A stretch of DNA of 64,000 nt from Carya illinoinensis (taxonomy: Eukaryota > Streptophyta > Magnoliopsida > Fagales > Juglandaceae). The stretch spans positions 1,922,001 to 1,986,000 of the forward strand of contig NC_056766.1 of the NCBI RefSeq assembly GCF_018687715.1, written 5' to 3'. Every line of letters begins with the position of its first letter. Position 1 is the stretch's first letter. Below, one piece after another: positions 39,101 through 52,129 of the stretch. The translations under genes and the position numbers were made by a program. The notes under the pieces were generated by a model. That model was not told the origin of the DNA. It searched no databases and worked only from the letters and a program-made list of their open reading frames with translations.

Positions 39101-42100
39101 TATCATGCATTAAGAAAGATAAGCATTTTAAGGTAACACGGACCCAAGCGTGTTTACCATAGTTATGCTAAGAAGGTACCACGGACTCAAGCGTGGTTAT
39201 CACAAGTTAAGTGGAACACGGACTCAAGCGTGTTTCACTCCATGTCATGCAAGTTAAGTGAACATGGACCCAAGCATGTTTCACTCCATGTCATGCAAGT
39301 TAAGTGAACATGGACCCAAGCATGTTTCACTCCATGTCAAGCAAAGATAAGTGAAACACGGACCCAAGCGTGTTTTACTCCATGTCAAGCAAAGATAAGT
39401 GAAACACGGACCCAAGCGTGTTTCACTCCATGTCAAGCAAGATAAGTGAAACACGGACTCAAGCGTGTTTCACTCCACGTCAAGCAAGATAAGTGAAACA
39501 CGGACTCAAGCGTGTTTCACTTCATGTTATGCAAGTTAAGTGAAACACGGACTCAAGCGTGTTTCACTACATGACAAGTTATGTGGTGCCATGGACTCAA
39601 GCGTGGTTCACCATGAAATATGTATAATTCAAGATAAACAAGTTACTCATGCATTCACGTTTCAAGTTTGCCATGCTTATGAATGTTTCCGTTCATGTTA
39701 ATCCATAAATGTTATATGGAAGTTATGATAAGGCTTTAAAAATCAAATTTATGCTAAGTTAGATAGTATTTACGGTATGATGTATTATTTACTGAGTATT
39801 CGACTCATTTTGTTGTTTGTCTTTTTGTTTTCTTCTATGTTGATTGCCACAGATGGTGATTATGATGATGCAGAGCTGGATGGCCAGGAGTAGATTTAGT
39901 ATATGGACTTAGAGATGAATAAGTGTCTTTTACACAAGGATTAAGTTTCCTTTATGTCTTTTCAATAACTAGTTTTGTTTAAGACTAGCTCACTTTTGCT
40001 TTATTCAGTTTCAGTTTTCAAGACTATTTATTTCCTTTCTTTTAAGTCTATTCCAATAAATGAGGTATTTCAGAGTAATGAGTCTCTTTACCGGGCATTT
40101 TATCATGTTGGTTAGTAACGTCTCTATCCTACGGGAACGGGGTGTTACAATTGGTATCAGAGCCCAGGTCGAGAGATTCTGTAGACTCCTTTTGTTTTTA
40201 TAAAAAATAAATAAATAAGTTAGGATAGAAATTACCTAGGACAACTCCTGGCCAGCTCGAGGTCCACGAGGATCTTTATGATTATGTTTTAATTATTGCT
40301 TTGCTTGATTGAGTGCTTCATTGTTGATTGATTGTATTAGTTATACTCATTGCATGAACGATGTTTTAGAATGGCACCAGTTACTAGACGTAATGAGCAC
40401 CCTGAAGGCTCCACAGAACCACCACCGAATGAGCCTGAGGTATTGGCTGCTGCTGCTACCAGACTTCTTCGGTACCTTGCTGATGATCAGGGTTTAGGAG
40501 TGAGGAATCCCAGGGTCGGTTGCACCCTAAACCAGTTTACGCAACAGCACCCTCCGACTTTTGACGGCAAAGCAGAAGCACTTGATGCAGAGAGTTGGAT
40601 AAAAAGAATGGAAAAGATTTTCAGAGCTCTGTTCTGTACTGACGAACAGAAGGTAGAGTATGCCACTTATGTGCTGGCTGATGAGGCAGATGAGTGGTGG
40701 ACCTCGACCCGGGAGCTATTGCAGCTTGAACTTGGTGAAGGGGTACCCATCACTTGGGACCGCTTCAAAAAGGCCTTTTTGGACCGATTCTTTTCTCCTG
40801 CACTCCGGGAGGCAAGAGCTAGGCAGTTTATTGACATAGCTCAGGGAACCATGACGGTGGAACGCTATGCCGCCACTTTCGTGGCATTATCGAGGTTTGC
40901 AAGTTATCTGATTCCTGATGAGGAAAAGAAGTGTGAAAAGTTTGAGCGAGGCTTGCATCCGAGGATCCGAAGTCGTCTGATACCCCTGAGGATCCGTAAC
41001 TTCACCGACTTAGTTACACGGGCCACTTTAGTTGAAGAAGACATGAGGGCGAATGCAGAGATCTTCAATCAAAGGAAACGCCAACAACCACTTCCCGAGC
41101 CCAATAAGAACAAGAAGCCTGCTCCCAGCCACCGGCCACAGTCACTTCAGACTATTCCAACTAACCCGGTCTGCAAGATTTGTGGGAAAAGGCATCAAGG
41201 AAATTGCTTAGTGGGTCAGAACGCTTGCTTCAGATGCGGGCAACCAAACCATATGGCTCGAGATTGTCCAAGGAAGATTGTGTCACCTCCAGCTGTAGGG
41301 GGTGGCCAGAGGGCTACGGCACCGGCCAGAGTTTTTGCCCTTACACCAGGAGATGCTGAGGCATCTAACGACGTGGTTACAGGTACCCTTCCACTATTCT
41401 CTTGTTTTGCTACTGTTTTGTTTGACCCGGGTGCCACGCACTCGTTTATAGCAAGTGCTTATGCATGCTTGGATGTGAAAGTACCTGAGAGGCTTGACTG
41501 TCCCCTATCTGTTGCGACACCTACCGGTGAACACGTAGTATGTGACACCATACTTAAGAATTGCCCTATAGATATTAGTGGGAGGCACCTTCTAGCAGAT
41601 TTGGTAGTTTTTGATATGATGGGGTTTGATGTAATTCTGGGAATGGATTGGTTATCCCGAAATCACGCCTGTGTAGACTGTTTTAAAAAGGAAGTAGTTT
41701 TCAAAACCCCGGGCAAAGAGGAATTTAGCTTTTGTGCAAGGAGAGGAAACTCCCCACCTCGACTGATCTCAGTTTTGCAAGCAACCAGATTACTAAGACA
41801 GGGATGCTTTGGGTTTCTGGCTAGTCTTGTAGCACCACCTGTAGAGGGACCCAAGCTTGAAGATATCCCTGTTGTCAAGGAATTTCCGGATGTGTTTCCA
41901 GAGGATCTTCCAGGGTTGCCCCCAGACCGGGAGGTTGACTTTTCAATTGATCTCCTACCTGGGACAGCACCCATATCGAAGGCACCTTACCGTATGGCTC
42001 CAGTGGAGTTGAAGGAGCTTAAGGAGCAGTTGAAGGAGCTGTTGGAGAAGGGTTACATCCGCCCTAGTGTGTCACCATGGGGCGCACCGGTTCTTTTTGT

Positions 42101-45100
42101 GAAAAAGAAGGACGGTTCGATGAGACTTTGCATTGATTATCGAGAATTGAATCGGGTGACAGTGAAGAACAAATACCCCTTACCAAGAATTGATGATTTG
42201 TTTGACCAGTTACAAGGGGCCCAAGTTTTCTCCAAGATTGATCTACGATCAGGCTACCACCAGCTCAAAATCAAGTCAGAAGATGTTTCCAAGACGGCGT
42301 TCAGAACTCGTTACGGACACTATGAGTTTTTAGTTATGCCATTCGGTTTGACAAATGCCCCAGCAGCCTTCATGGACATGATGAATAGAGTGTTCAGGGA
42401 GTATGTAGATCAGTTTGTTGTTGTGTTTATTGATGACATTCTAATCTACTCTAAAAGCCCAGCAGATCATGAAGGACATTTGAGGGTTGTGTTACAGATA
42501 TTAAGGAAGCAACAGTTGTTCGCAAAATTCAAGAAGTGTGATTTCTGGTTGAAAGAGATTACCTTTTTGGGGCATGTCGTGTCAAAAGAAGGAATTTCAG
42601 TAGACCCGATGAAAATTGAAGCAGTTGTGAACTGGGCCACGCCAACCAATGTTAATGAAGTCAGAAGCTTCTTAGGTCTTGCAGGGTATTACAGGAGGTT
42701 CGTCGAGGGGTTCTCCAGTATCGCAGCCCCGATGACTAAGCTGACGAGGAAAAATGAGAAATTTATATGGACTGAAGATTGTGAAAGAAGCTTTCAGGAG
42801 CTGAAGAAGAGACTAGTCACAGCTCCTGTACTCACTGTTCCCTCGGGCAATACAGGATTTATCATTTACAGTGATGCTTCTCTTAAGGGTTTGGGATGTG
42901 TCTTAATGCAGCATGGGAAAGTTATTGCCTACGCTTCTCGACAACTCAAGAGTTACGAAGAGAATTATCCGACGCATGACCTAGAGCTTGCAGCTGTCGT
43001 GTTTGCCTTGAAGTTATGGAGACACTATCTCTATGGGGAGAAATGCGAGATTTATACCGACCATAAGAGTTTAAAGTATTTCTTTACTCAGAAAGACTTG
43101 AATATGAGACAGCGCAGATGGTTAGAACTTTTAAAGGATTATGATTGCAACATCAACTATCATCCGGGTAAAGCTAATGTAGTGGCAGATGCCTTGAGTC
43201 GGAAATCGTCCTCTAGTACCCTCACTTCTATGTACACCTCTCAGAAGCACATTCTTTTGGATATGGAGAGAGCAGGGATAGAGATGATTATGGACACACA
43301 GGCTCGGTTGAGCAGTCTGACTTTGGGATCATCATTAATAGATCGGATAAAAGTTGCCCAAAATAGTGATCCAGGCTTAGTGAAGATCAAAGGAGAGGTA
43401 CCAGAAGACAAAAGGCTGGAATTTTCAATATCTGGGGATGGCACTCTGAGGTTTAAAGGAAGAATTTGTGTTCCGAATGTTAAAGAGATTAGAGATGTGA
43501 TTTTGAAAGAGGCTCACCGCTCACTCTATACAGTTCACCCTGGTAGCACTAAGATGTATAGAGATTTGAAGCAACAGTTCTGGTGGAGCGGTATGAAACG
43601 TGAGATAGCTAATTATGTGGCTCAGTGTTTAACTTGTCAACAGGTCAAAGCAGAGCATCAGAGGCCATCCGGGCTATTACAACCACTCCCTATACCAGTT
43701 TGGACCTGGGATGAAATTGGTATGGATTTTGTTTCAGGATTTCCTAAGGCACCAGGGGGTCAGGATGCGGCATGGGTGATTATTGACAGATTGTCAAAGT
43801 CAGCTCATTTCATTCCAGTTCAGATGACGTATTCTACAGACAAATTAGCAGAGTTGTATGTACGCGAAATTGTCAGGTTGCATGGAATCCCTTCAAAGAT
43901 TGTATCAGACAGGGATACTCGTTTCACTTCAGTGTTCTGGAGAAGTGTACAGAAAGAGTTAGGGACAGAATTGACCTATAGCACAGCCTTTCATCCGCAA
44001 ACAGATGGGCAGTCAGAGAGGACAGTGCAAATTTTGGAGGATATGCTTAGAGCTTGCGTGATGGACTTCAAGGGCAGTTGGATTAAATACTTACCCCTGA
44101 TCGAGTTTGCATACAATAACAGTTACCAAGAGAGCATTCAGGCGGCCCCATATGAGGTTCTTTATGGTCGTAAGTGTCGGTCACCCCTTTATTGGGATGA
44201 GGTTGGAGAGCGTAGAATCCTTGGGCAGGAAATTATTCAAGATATGTGTGAAAAGATAGCTGTCATTCGGAAAAGGCTCGCCATTGCACAAGAACGACAG
44301 AAAAAGTATGCAGATCAGAGGCGTCGAGAGCTGCATTTTGAGGTAGGAAGCAAAGTATTCTTGAAAATTGCACCGATGAAGGGAATCATGAGGTTCGGAA
44401 AGAAGGGCAAGTTGAGTCCGAGATATTTAGGCCCCTTTGATGTACTGGAGAGGATTGGAGCTGCAGCTTATAGGTTGGCTCTTCCACCGCAGTTGTCTGC
44501 CATTCACGATGTTTTTCACATCTCCATGCTTCGGGAGTATATACCAGATCCGACACATATTTTAGAATACGAACCCCTCCAAGTTCGTGAGGATCTCACC
44601 TACGAGGAGTTCCCAGTTGGGATCCTTGCACAAAAGACTCAAGTCCTCCGTAAGAAGACCATTCCGAGGGTCAAAGTACTTTGGAGTAACCACACGGAAA
44701 AAGAGGCTACATGGGAACTAGAGGAGGACATGAAGAACAAGTACCCATACCTGTTCGATTGAGGTACGTAATCTCGAGGACGAGATTCTTCTTAAGGAGG
44801 GGAGATTGTAACATACGAACCTAGAATTTAGGTTAATTCAGTTAGAATTATTTAGTTATGTTCTGATTATATTTATTCTTTTTATTAATTACTTATTTAT
44901 TTATTTTCAGATACGTATAATTATCTTTTTGTTAAATCAGATAATGAACCAGATTAATTAGTTTTTAGGTGGTTTCCTTTTATCTTGTAATCTTTGTTAT
45001 TATCGGATAGGTTTAAAAGTTTTTGAAAAGATTCTAAGATCAAAACCAAATCAGATCTAGCTAATCCCCTGAAAACTCTAGCTAATCTCCTGAAAACCCA

Positions 45101-48100
45101 CGTAAAACCCTTTCCCTCACCTTTATAAAATCTTACCAGACCCTCAGAATAATGTTTCAGAAATTTTAGTTGACAAAGAGGGAAAAGAAAAGGATAGCAC
45201 TCGTGCAGCCCCTTCTTTTCTGTTACCCAGCCACCTCATCAGAGCACCTTCAGATCTACACAGACACTGCCAGTCAACCACTTCGTTGAACACCCCACTA
45301 TCTGGTAAGCCACTGCAGTCTGTCACCTTTTTTCTCTCTCTCTTGTCACACGTTACCTTTCCTTAGCAAGCCTTAGATCCCATAGCTGGCCTGCTTTCTC
45401 CAGCAAATGATTATTTGCTTTGTACATATCCTCTTATTTCTTTTACTTTACTGAAAAGCACATGCAAGTTTTGGTTATTACACAAATGCCCTTCAACCCA
45501 CTGCACCTAACCTTTCCGTAAACTACCTCATAAAGGAACTTTTGGTGAAGTTACCTCTTTACCCTCTAGTAACTAGGCAGACTTTATATTTTAAACCTGA
45601 TCTTATACGTGGGCTATTTTTTTCCTTGTGGGCTGGGCTTGAGGTTTATTAGACATGTTTCATTAATATGGACTTTTGTTTTAAATTGGGCTTGATTCTA
45701 GTATATTTCAGAAACTTGTTTTAATTGATAAGTGAGTTGATTTCTTGTGGGCCTGATTATTTTTATTGGGCTGGTTGTATTTACAGAAACTGTTCTAGTA
45801 ACCTTAAATGTTTTCTGTACTTGGGGCTGGGCTGAAACTTAAATCAGACCAAAGTTTCACTTAAATAAATGTATTAGTCTCAGACTCATTCTTTTATACA
45901 ATATATTGAAGGGCTTTTAAGCATATTTTAAAGAATTCTTTTATATTGTTTCAGCTTGTTATCTTAGCTAATATTTCAATTGACCTTTAACTAAGTTTTA
46001 TAAAATCATTAAGATTATCATATGAGCTTTGGAATAATATTATTTTAGGTAATCTTTTTATATTTGAATATTCATTATATTACCTCTATGGTAAGATTTT
46101 AAATAATTAGATTGCTACGACACGTTTTCTAGAAAGATTAGTAACGTCTAGTGCCTCGTATAGGTCACGAGCTACGACGTGAGTATTCGGAAGCAGCGCT
46201 AAGAGGTAAATAATATGGTCATATAAATGTATGTGTAATGTAAATATTATAATTGGGTATGATAATATGTTATGGTTTTGATGGTTATCTACGTTGCGCT
46301 AAAAGCCAAGTCAAGGTTAGATCGCTTTCATGAACTTCTATGAATTATGATGATTTACATGAAAGTAAGCCTATATATATGTTGAACCTTTATGGATCGT
46401 TGATTGATGGATTGAATGTTACTAACATCACATGGAAGCCATGATATTATCATATAATAAATTAAGATAGGTATTCTATGAATTAAAATAGCCAAATCAT
46501 GCATGCTTCATTCATGTAGTGCTTAGACCATGTATGCCATGTATTGTTCATGCAATAACTTAAGTCAAGCATGCCATGTAATGAATAGCCAGATCATGCA
46601 TGCCATATTCATGTAGTTTTGAGATCATGCATGCCATGAAATGTCATAAAATGATTAAATCATGTTAGGCCATGTCATGCTATGCTATACCATGTACAAG
46701 AATATATCATGTTATGCCATGCCATGTACAAGAATATGCCATGCTAGAGAAGTCTATGAAGTCCAAGAAAATTATCATGCATTAAGAAAGATAAGCATTT
46801 TAAGGTAACACGGACCCAAGCGTGTTTACCATAGTTATGCTAAGAAGGTACCACGGACTCAAGCGTGGTTATCACAAGTTAAGTGGAACACGGACTCAAG
46901 CGTGTTTCACTCCATGTCATGCAAGTTAAGTGAACATGGACCCAAGCATGTTTCACTCCATGTCATGCAAGTTAAGTGAACATGGACCCAAGCATGTTTC
47001 ACTCCATGTCAAGCAAAGATAAGTGAAACACGGACCCAAGCGTGTTTTACTCCATGTCAAGCAAAGATAAGTGAAACACGGACCCAAGCGTGTTTCACTC
47101 CATGTCAAGCAAGATAAGTGAAACACGGACTCAAGCGTGTTTCACTCCACGTCAAGCAAGATAAGTGAAACACGGACTCAAGCGTGTTTCACTTCATGTT
47201 ATGCAAGTTAAGTGAAACACGGACTCAAGCGTGTTTCACTACATGACAAGTTATGTGGTGCCATGGACTCAAGCGTGGTTCACCATGAAATATGTATAAT
47301 TCAAGATAAACAAGTTACTCATGCATTCACGTTTCAAGTTTGCCATGCTTATGAATGTTTCCGTTCATGTTAATCCATAAATGTTATATGGAAGTTATGA
47401 TAAGGCTTTAAAAATCAAATTTATGCTAAGTTAGATAGTATTTACGGTATGATGTATTATTTACTGAGTATTCGACTCATTTTGTTGTTTGTCTTTTTGT
47501 TTTCTTCTATGTTGATTGCCACAGATGGTGATTATGATGATGCAGAGCTGGATGGCCAGGAGTAGATTTAGTATATGGACTTAGAGATGAATAAGTGTCT
47601 TTTACACAAGGATTAAGTTTCCTTTATGTCTTTTCAATAACTAGTTTTGTTTAAGACTAGCTCACTTTTGCTTTATTCAGTTTCAGTTTTCAAGACTATT
47701 TATTTCCTTTCTTTTAAGTCTATTCCAATAAATGAGGTATTTCAGAGTAATGAGTCTCTTTACCGGGCATTTTATCATGTTGGTTAGTAACGTCTCTATC
47801 CTACGGGAACGGGGTGTTACAATATGACTGAATCAGATCTTAGTATGTGTCGTCAATGATATGTACCGTGAAGATTCATCTAGTATAGTTTGCAGTAAGC
47901 TTTATCAAAATATGATATTTTAGATAATGGAATGTATATCACGGGCATGCTGCAAAAAATCATCAATGGCTATATACATTACTCATTGAATATGAACAAT
48001 CTGAAAGAAACATTTCTGCTGAAATTTAATCAACTATCAAGAGCATCATATGGGTATCGATGATGATGATACTTGACATTTTTTCTGTTGTGGAAAATCC

Positions 48101-51090
48101 CTGCTCATCTGTACTAACTAAATGACTTGGAAGTTACTTGCACAAATGATAAAAGAACTAGATGTCTTGGAATTTGAAGAAGCAAATAATTGGGCATTGA
48201 ATCTGATAAATTGAAATGCAAAAACTCCCTAAAGTAAAAATGGAGGATGTTGATCAATGGTGGAAGTTGATTTAAGGTTTATTTTAGTCTTTTTGGAAGT
48301 TCTCATTGAAGGGTATTACATCTTGACCTTGCATTGAAACAACGAACTGAAGATGCTTTAGTCATAAGTCTCATCTTTCTTTAATACACTCTTTTAATGG
48401 GTGGTGCCTGGTGGCCCAAAACTGTGTAGCTTTTAGTCTGATTCTACTTCTCTAAACTTCCCAAAACTGTGTATACATTGTCTGTACTGGGGATACTCTT
48501 TTTCAATGGGCAGTGGCCCAAAACTCTGTAGTTTTTTTGTCTGATTTTACTTCTCTAGACTTCCCAACTCCTTTTCCTTTTTTCAGTTAGGTGGATTTCC
48601 TGTATACATCATCTGTACTGGGGATTCATGCTCTTTCTAGTCTCAATAAAGTCAATATTGTTACGCCTACACATTTGAATGTGTTGAACATTAGGTATCT
48701 AGACTTCAATTTATTTGGAAATTTGAGTAATGACCCTTTTGATGTGCGTTTTTCAGTGCTAGTGCTTTCTTTACTTGCAAAAGCAGGGATGCTTGAGTTT
48801 TATTTTATAAGTTAGAACTCAGAGTTTATAGAAACTGAATGAACATTATCACACTTGTACTTATAAGGTTCGCCATATCAATATATTCTCATTACATCTA
48901 TATCTCGTACTTGCATCTTTGCTTTTCAAGGATAGAGCAATGGGATGCATGGTGAGGTGCTGTTGTTGTATGCAGGAACTCTTAAACTGAAATCTAGTTT
49001 TTCCATATCATAGAAAAGGAAAATCGAGATTGAATTCTTCGCACTTCCTCTGTTTGTTATTTTGTTTTTTGAACCAAGCTTAGAAGGTGTAACTTCAGAG
49101 TACTACTTTATTATTCTTTTCTATTTTGTAATGAAGATTCCAGTAGTTGTTTTCTCTGTAATCATCCATGGCAAAGTAGCAATCATGGAATCACTTTCCT
49201 TCCTTTTTTCAGGACTGATCTACTTGATGGTCGTATTTTTCTCAGAAATTTGTATGGCTCTCATTAGCAAAGCACCTGTAATTTACTGGTGCTTCTTTTC
49301 TGCCTTTACCTTTTTTGTGTTTGTGTTGTGGCTTAAATGTCCAAGCAGACAATTAATCTACCTTCTTAAGGAAACCATGATAAGGTAGCCAAAGTTTTTT
49401 TTTCTTGATGTTATCCTTAAGTTGGTTGGCATTGAACTTAAAAGTGGAAAATCTCTTTTACCTTCCGGGGTTTGTATTAAATACTTATCACTGAAGCATA
49501 TTCTTCCTTAATGCTCGTGAAACTCCAGGTAAAATTGGGAGGGTTTTTGTGGCTTTGTGCTGTTGGAACATAATTAGAGAGTTGGGAGGTTATGTTTGTT
49601 TGCATGAAGTCCCATGATAGAATTTTCCTATTAGTCATTGGAACATAATCAGGGATTTTTGTGGTTTTGGGCTCTTGTTTGGTTGAATGATGTTTGGCAC
49701 TTAATCCTTCTAGTTTAAAACTTCTTGTATCAAGCAGTAGGCAACATGTTCTGAAGGTTTTAGCAGTAATATTTTATATTGTGTTTCAGTTAAGTCTTGC
49801 CTTAATGGCCTTGACATTCTGTTGATGTAGCCTGGTCACTTTTTTTTTTCAGGAAAAACTCTATCAATGGATCCGGAGACAACAAGAGGAAGGATCTAGG
49901 GTTGCAACAGTTGATATTCTTAATTACATTCAGGTATTGTTAACCATTCACCCTGTTCGAGTTGTTTATGGTCTTCTATTGTGATTGTAAGCAGACTCTT
50001 ATAACGTATTAAACAGGTATGAACTCTGAATTGACATTGAAAATTGTGTCATGCAATTTCAAATAATACGATATAGAGTTTAACTTGGTTAGTTAAGAGG
50101 CCATTGAGAAACAGCCGTAAATATCTGCACCATTTTATATTATTCACATTCTGTCGTTTGCTCCTGTGTATATTGCTTCCATGCCTCATGATTGCGTATG
50201 TACTTCTCACTTGGTTGCATACGACAACCATTTTACTGTAATCTGTTTGCTAAGACATGCCAGATAACCCTATAGATGGTCCTTAAGTATCAGGTGCAAT
50301 TCAACAACGAAATCAAAAAGAAAAAGAAAAAGAAAAAAGAATTCCTACTCCATTTCAAGATCCTCTTCTGCCTACAAAATGTACCTATAATGTAATAGCT
50401 TGGATTTAAAGTAGTGCTTCATATTTTGTTTATTCTGAAACCTGTACAATGTAGTACGGCCCTTGATCCAATGGGTACATGTTAATAAATGGTTAATGAG
50501 ATCCCATTTTTTTAAATCACATCTGAAGTCGGTAGCATCCTTGTTATTGCATTTCTTTGGACGCCTCAATCAATACACAGCAAATAGTTGAATTTGTATC
50601 TGTAAATAGACATTATAATACACGGGCACACACGTATTTTGTATACATGGCACAGATTTTCTTTTCTTACATTGAGAATTCAAACATTTGGTATTAGCTG
50701 TTTATATTGGTTTAACTTTATTTAAAAATTGAAACTCTTCTGGTCTCTTAGCAGAATGAGGTGGACTACTGCGGGGAGGAGCCATCAATGTCCCCTAGAG
50801 CTCCCGTGCAACATCAGCATTCTCAAGCTACAATGCATGTCATGAACTCAGGTTTCCTGTTATCTTCAGGCTCATCTGGCCTAACAAGCGCTGGGCATGG
50901 AAGTCGCTCTGAGCATTGTGATCATCAATCCAAGAATTCAGTCTTCTCAAATGCTTTATCAAGCCCTCTCCGCCAGAGTCTTCAACACTATCACATTACT
51001 CGGGGAGGTTACTCCCCCAGCAGGAACAGTTCTAACGATTCTGCCATGGATATGCATGCAGATAGTCCTGCTAATGACTCCAGTTACTAA
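36122..51090 (+). CDS. Conserved plant protein of unknown function, split by a retrotransposon-bearing intron
   Basis: Three exons, 36122-36280, 49853-49933 and 50755-51090, total 576 bp and encode 191 aa. Borders are GT-AG and all junctions fall between codons. The N-terminus ([46 protein letters not shown]) joins [19 protein letters not shown] in exon 2. Exon 3 is a low-complexity tail with [29 protein letters not shown] and a [13 protein letters not shown] end. I recognise this as a widespread plant family without known function that often carries misleading automatic names. A KKRK start could be a nuclear signal. The first intron is 13,572 bp, of which 10,692 bp are a Gypsy element plus its target duplication (37135-47826). 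All exons are open, so the gene is probably still functional if that intron is spliced. Confidence 0.88.
37130..37134. repeat. Gypsy target-site duplication, left copy
   Basis: ATATG immediately before the 5' LTR, repeated exactly at 47822-47826 after the 3' LTR. Confidence 0.95.
37135..40149 (+). repeat. 5' LTR of the Gypsy element
   Basis: 3015 bp, TG...CA. It contains a non-coding body, a CATG-rich stretch (about 38815-39080: repeated ATCATGCATGCCAT words) and a hairpin-unit array (39131-39612). It ends at GGGGTGTTACA just before the primer-binding site. Confidence 0.95.
39131..39612 (+). repeat. Hairpin-unit array in the 5' LTR
   Basis: About 11 tandem units of roughly 39-48 bp. Each has an inverted repeat around a constant 8-base loop GACYCAAG. 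The best unit is GTGAAACACG-loop-CGTGTTTCAC, a perfect 10-bp stem. Other units change both sides of the stem together: ACATG with CATGT, and ACCACG with CGTGGT. Spacers read TCCATGTCATGCAAGTTAA or TCCATGTCAAGCAAGATAA. Confidence 0.92.
40152..40163 (+). other. Primer-binding site of the Gypsy element
   Basis: TGGTATCAGAGC starts two bases after the 5' LTR. It is complementary to the 3' end of plant initiator-Met tRNA, the usual primer for reverse transcription in this group. Confidence 0.93.
40371..44762 (+). CDS. Gag-Pol polyprotein of a Gypsy chromovirus
   Basis: One open frame of 1463 aa starting [13 protein letters not shown]; upstream codons in frame lack an ATG. Approximate residue positions: gag with retrotransposon-gag domain 60-200; CCHC zinc knuckle [14 protein letters not shown] near 285; aspartic protease DPGATHSFI near 350; reverse transcriptase about 530-720 with FIDDILIYS at 685; RNase H with [10 protein letters not shown] near 833; integrase zinc finger (H..H..CLTCQQ) about 1050-1095; DDE core with MDFVSGFP near 1118, DRDTRFTS near 1180 and GQSERT near 1214. 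The end, [20 protein letters not shown], is chromodomain-like. All catalytic motifs I can check are intact and there is no stop or shift. Gag and pol are fused in one frame. Confidence 0.96.
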   Translation: MAPVTRRNEHPEGSTEPPPNEPEVLAAAATRLLRYLADDQGLGVRNPRVGCTLNQFTQQHPPTFDGKAEALDAESWIKRMEKIFRALFCTDEQKVEYATYVLADEADEWWTSTRELLQLELGEGVPITWDRFKKAFLDRFFSPALREARARQFIDIAQGTMTVERYAATFVALSRFASYLIPDEEKKCEKFERGLHPRIRSRLIPLRIRNFTDLVTRATLVEEDMRANAEIFNQRKRQQPLPEPNKNKKPAPSHRPQSLQTIPTNPVCKICGKRHQGNCLVGQNACFRCGQPNHMARDCPRKIVSPPAVGGGQRATAPARVFALTPGDAEASNDVVTGTLPLFSCFATVLFDPGATHSFIASAYACLDVKVPERLDCPLSVATPTGEHVVCDTILKNCPIDISGRHLLADLVVFDMMGFDVILGMDWLSRNHACVDCFKKEVVFKTPGKEEFSFCARRGNSPPRLISVLQATRLLRQGCFGFLASLVAPPVEGPKLEDIPVVKEFPDVFPEDLPGLPPDREVDFSIDLLPGTAPISKAPYRMAPVELKELKEQLKELLEKGYIRPSVSPWGAPVLFVKKKDGSMRLCIDYRELNRVTVKNKYPLPRIDDLFDQLQGAQVFSKIDLRSGYHQLKIKSEDVSKTAFRTRYGHYEFLVMPFGLTNAPAAFMDMMNRVFREYVDQFVVVFIDDILIYSKSPADHEGHLRVVLQILRKQQLFAKFKKCDFWLKEITFLGHVVSKEGISVDPMKIEAVVNWATPTNVNEVRSFLGLAGYYRRFVEGFSSIAAPMTKLTRKNEKFIWTEDCERSFQELKKRLVTAPVLTVPSGNTGFIIYSDASLKGLGCVLMQHGKVIAYASRQLKSYEENYPTHDLELAAVVFALKLWRHYLYGEKCEIYTDHKSLKYFFTQKDLNMRQRRWLELLKDYDCNINYHPGKANVVADALSRKSSSSTLTSMYTSQKHILLDMERAGIEMIMDTQARLSSLTLGSSLIDRIKVAQNSDPGLVKIKGEVPEDKRLEFSISGDGTLRFKGRICVPNVKEIRDVILKEAHRSLYTVHPGSTKMYRDLKQQFWWSGMKREIANYVAQCLTCQQVKAEHQRPSGLLQPLPIPVWTWDEIGMDFVSGFPKAPGGQDAAWVIIDRLSKSAHFIPVQMTYSTDKLAELYVREIVRLHGIPSKIVSDRDTRFTSVFWRSVQKELGTELTYSTAFHPQTDGQSERTVQILEDMLRACVMDFKGSWIKYLPLIEFAYNNSYQESIQAAPYEVLYGRKCRSPLYWDEVGERRILGQEIIQDMCEKIAVIRKRLAIAQERQKKYADQRRRELHFEVGSKVFLKIAPMKGIMRFGKKGKLSPRYLGPFDVLERIGAAAYRLALPPQLSAIHDVFHISMLREYIPDPTHILEYEPLQVREDLTYEEFPVGILAQKTQVLRKKTIPRVKVLWSNHTEKEATWELEEDMKNKYPYLFD
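44793..44806 (+). other. Polypurine tract of the Gypsy element
   Basis: AAGGAGGGGAGA lies directly before the 3' LTR, where plus-strand DNA synthesis is primed. The preceding CGAGGACGAGATTCTTCTTAA context after the pol stop is typical of chromoviruses. Confidence 0.85.
44807..47821 (+). repeat. 3' LTR of the Gypsy element
   Basis: 3015 bp, the same length as the 5' LTR with a constant offset of 7672 bp; no mismatch noticed. It carries the same hairpin array (46803-47284) and CATG-rich stretch. Confidence 0.95.
46803..47284 (+). repeat. Hairpin-unit array in the 3' LTR
   Basis: Second copy of the array with the GACYCAAG loops, same number and order of units as in the 5' LTR. Confidence 0.92.
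47822..47826. repeat. Gypsy target-site duplication, right copy
   Basis: ATATG directly after the 3' LTR. Confidence 0.95.
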
Positions 51091-52129
51091 AATTGACCAT
51101 CATACCGGTCTCTGGCCATGCAGTTGGGAAGAAGCAAGGTGACTACAAGGCTTCTTCACACATCTCCATTAATGAGTGAAAGCACAGGAAAGGAACTGAT
51201 ACCATAACCATTTATTTTACTTCTATGTGAGTTTGGGTCTATTGTATCGTCTGTAGATGCCCTTGTGTTTGAATACATCTGGAATATCTAAATTGGCTCC
51301 TATGCTTGTCTTTTTTTTCCTTTTTTAATCTTCCTTGTTTTCATTTCTTTAAACTGATTTAGGAGTTTTTATTTACCTTGAAGTGTTTTCTTTCAAGTTT
51401 ATTGTTCTGCCAATCTGCTTTGTATGGCAAATCACTGAGAGGCTTCTGTAGACCTAAAATGTTAAAAATAATCAAAATTTACATCCTTGGATCCAATTAT
51501 ATCTATATTGTGATTGTAGCACATGTCTTGATTAAATTGAAACGACTTGATAAGATTGGAGTTGACAAAAAAACCAAAAAAAAAAATGTAAGAAAATTTG
51601 GGGCCCCCAGGGTTTGAGAATCTCTACTGTGTTTGTCTTTTAACATAGACTGAAGTTAACGGGTGCAAGAATAAGATCATGACTGTGACTCACTACTAGA
51701 GACTGTTTCAGCTACCTTTTTCCAGTAGATGCAGGGAAGGAACAATAAAGCATTTCTCTTATGTTTAATTAATTTTTATTTGTTTTAAAAGTTTGGAAAT
51801 TTCGTTCGATTTCCTTGGGAGCATATATTCAGTTGGACATTAAGCAACAAATCACTGTTTTTTGGTTGATATGCTTTGCTAAAAAGAGATCATTACTTCA
51901 TTGGGAATTATATATGTTCGCGTCTCGAGGCCACGGAGACAGATTCCATTTTATTGGAAAAGTCAAAACAATTAACTCCATTAAAAGTACATAAAACATT
52001 CATGGGCACTGAGGTGCATTCATAGTCACCACCACCTCCAAATTTTCAACACTTTCCCACTTTAATTTTTTATCATGGGTTGCTTTTCACTGCACAAAGA
52101 AAGAGCGCTTCTGGATCACATGACATGTT

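Larger units (their letters stand above)
37135..47821 (+). mobile_element. Complete Ty3/Gypsy chromovirus (Tekay/Del-like)
   Basis: A 10,687-bp element with two 3015-bp LTRs (TGTAACAT...GTGTTACA), a 5-bp target duplication ATATG, a primer-binding site matching initiator-Met tRNA, one open gag-pol frame and a polypurine tract. The LTRs have exactly the same length and a constant 7672-bp offset. I saw no difference in the parts I compared side by side, so insertion was recent. The pol order PR-RT-RNase H-INT plus a C-terminal chromodomain, together with the long LTRs, places it among chromoviruses, most likely Tekay/Del. It lies in the same orientation as the host gene, inside its first intron. 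The intact frame means it may be autonomous. Confidence 0.96.

Noticed and set aside
48591..49388. Open frames in the long intron after the Gypsy element
   Set aside because: Hydrophobic, AT-driven frames in intronic DNA; the host protein joins without them.
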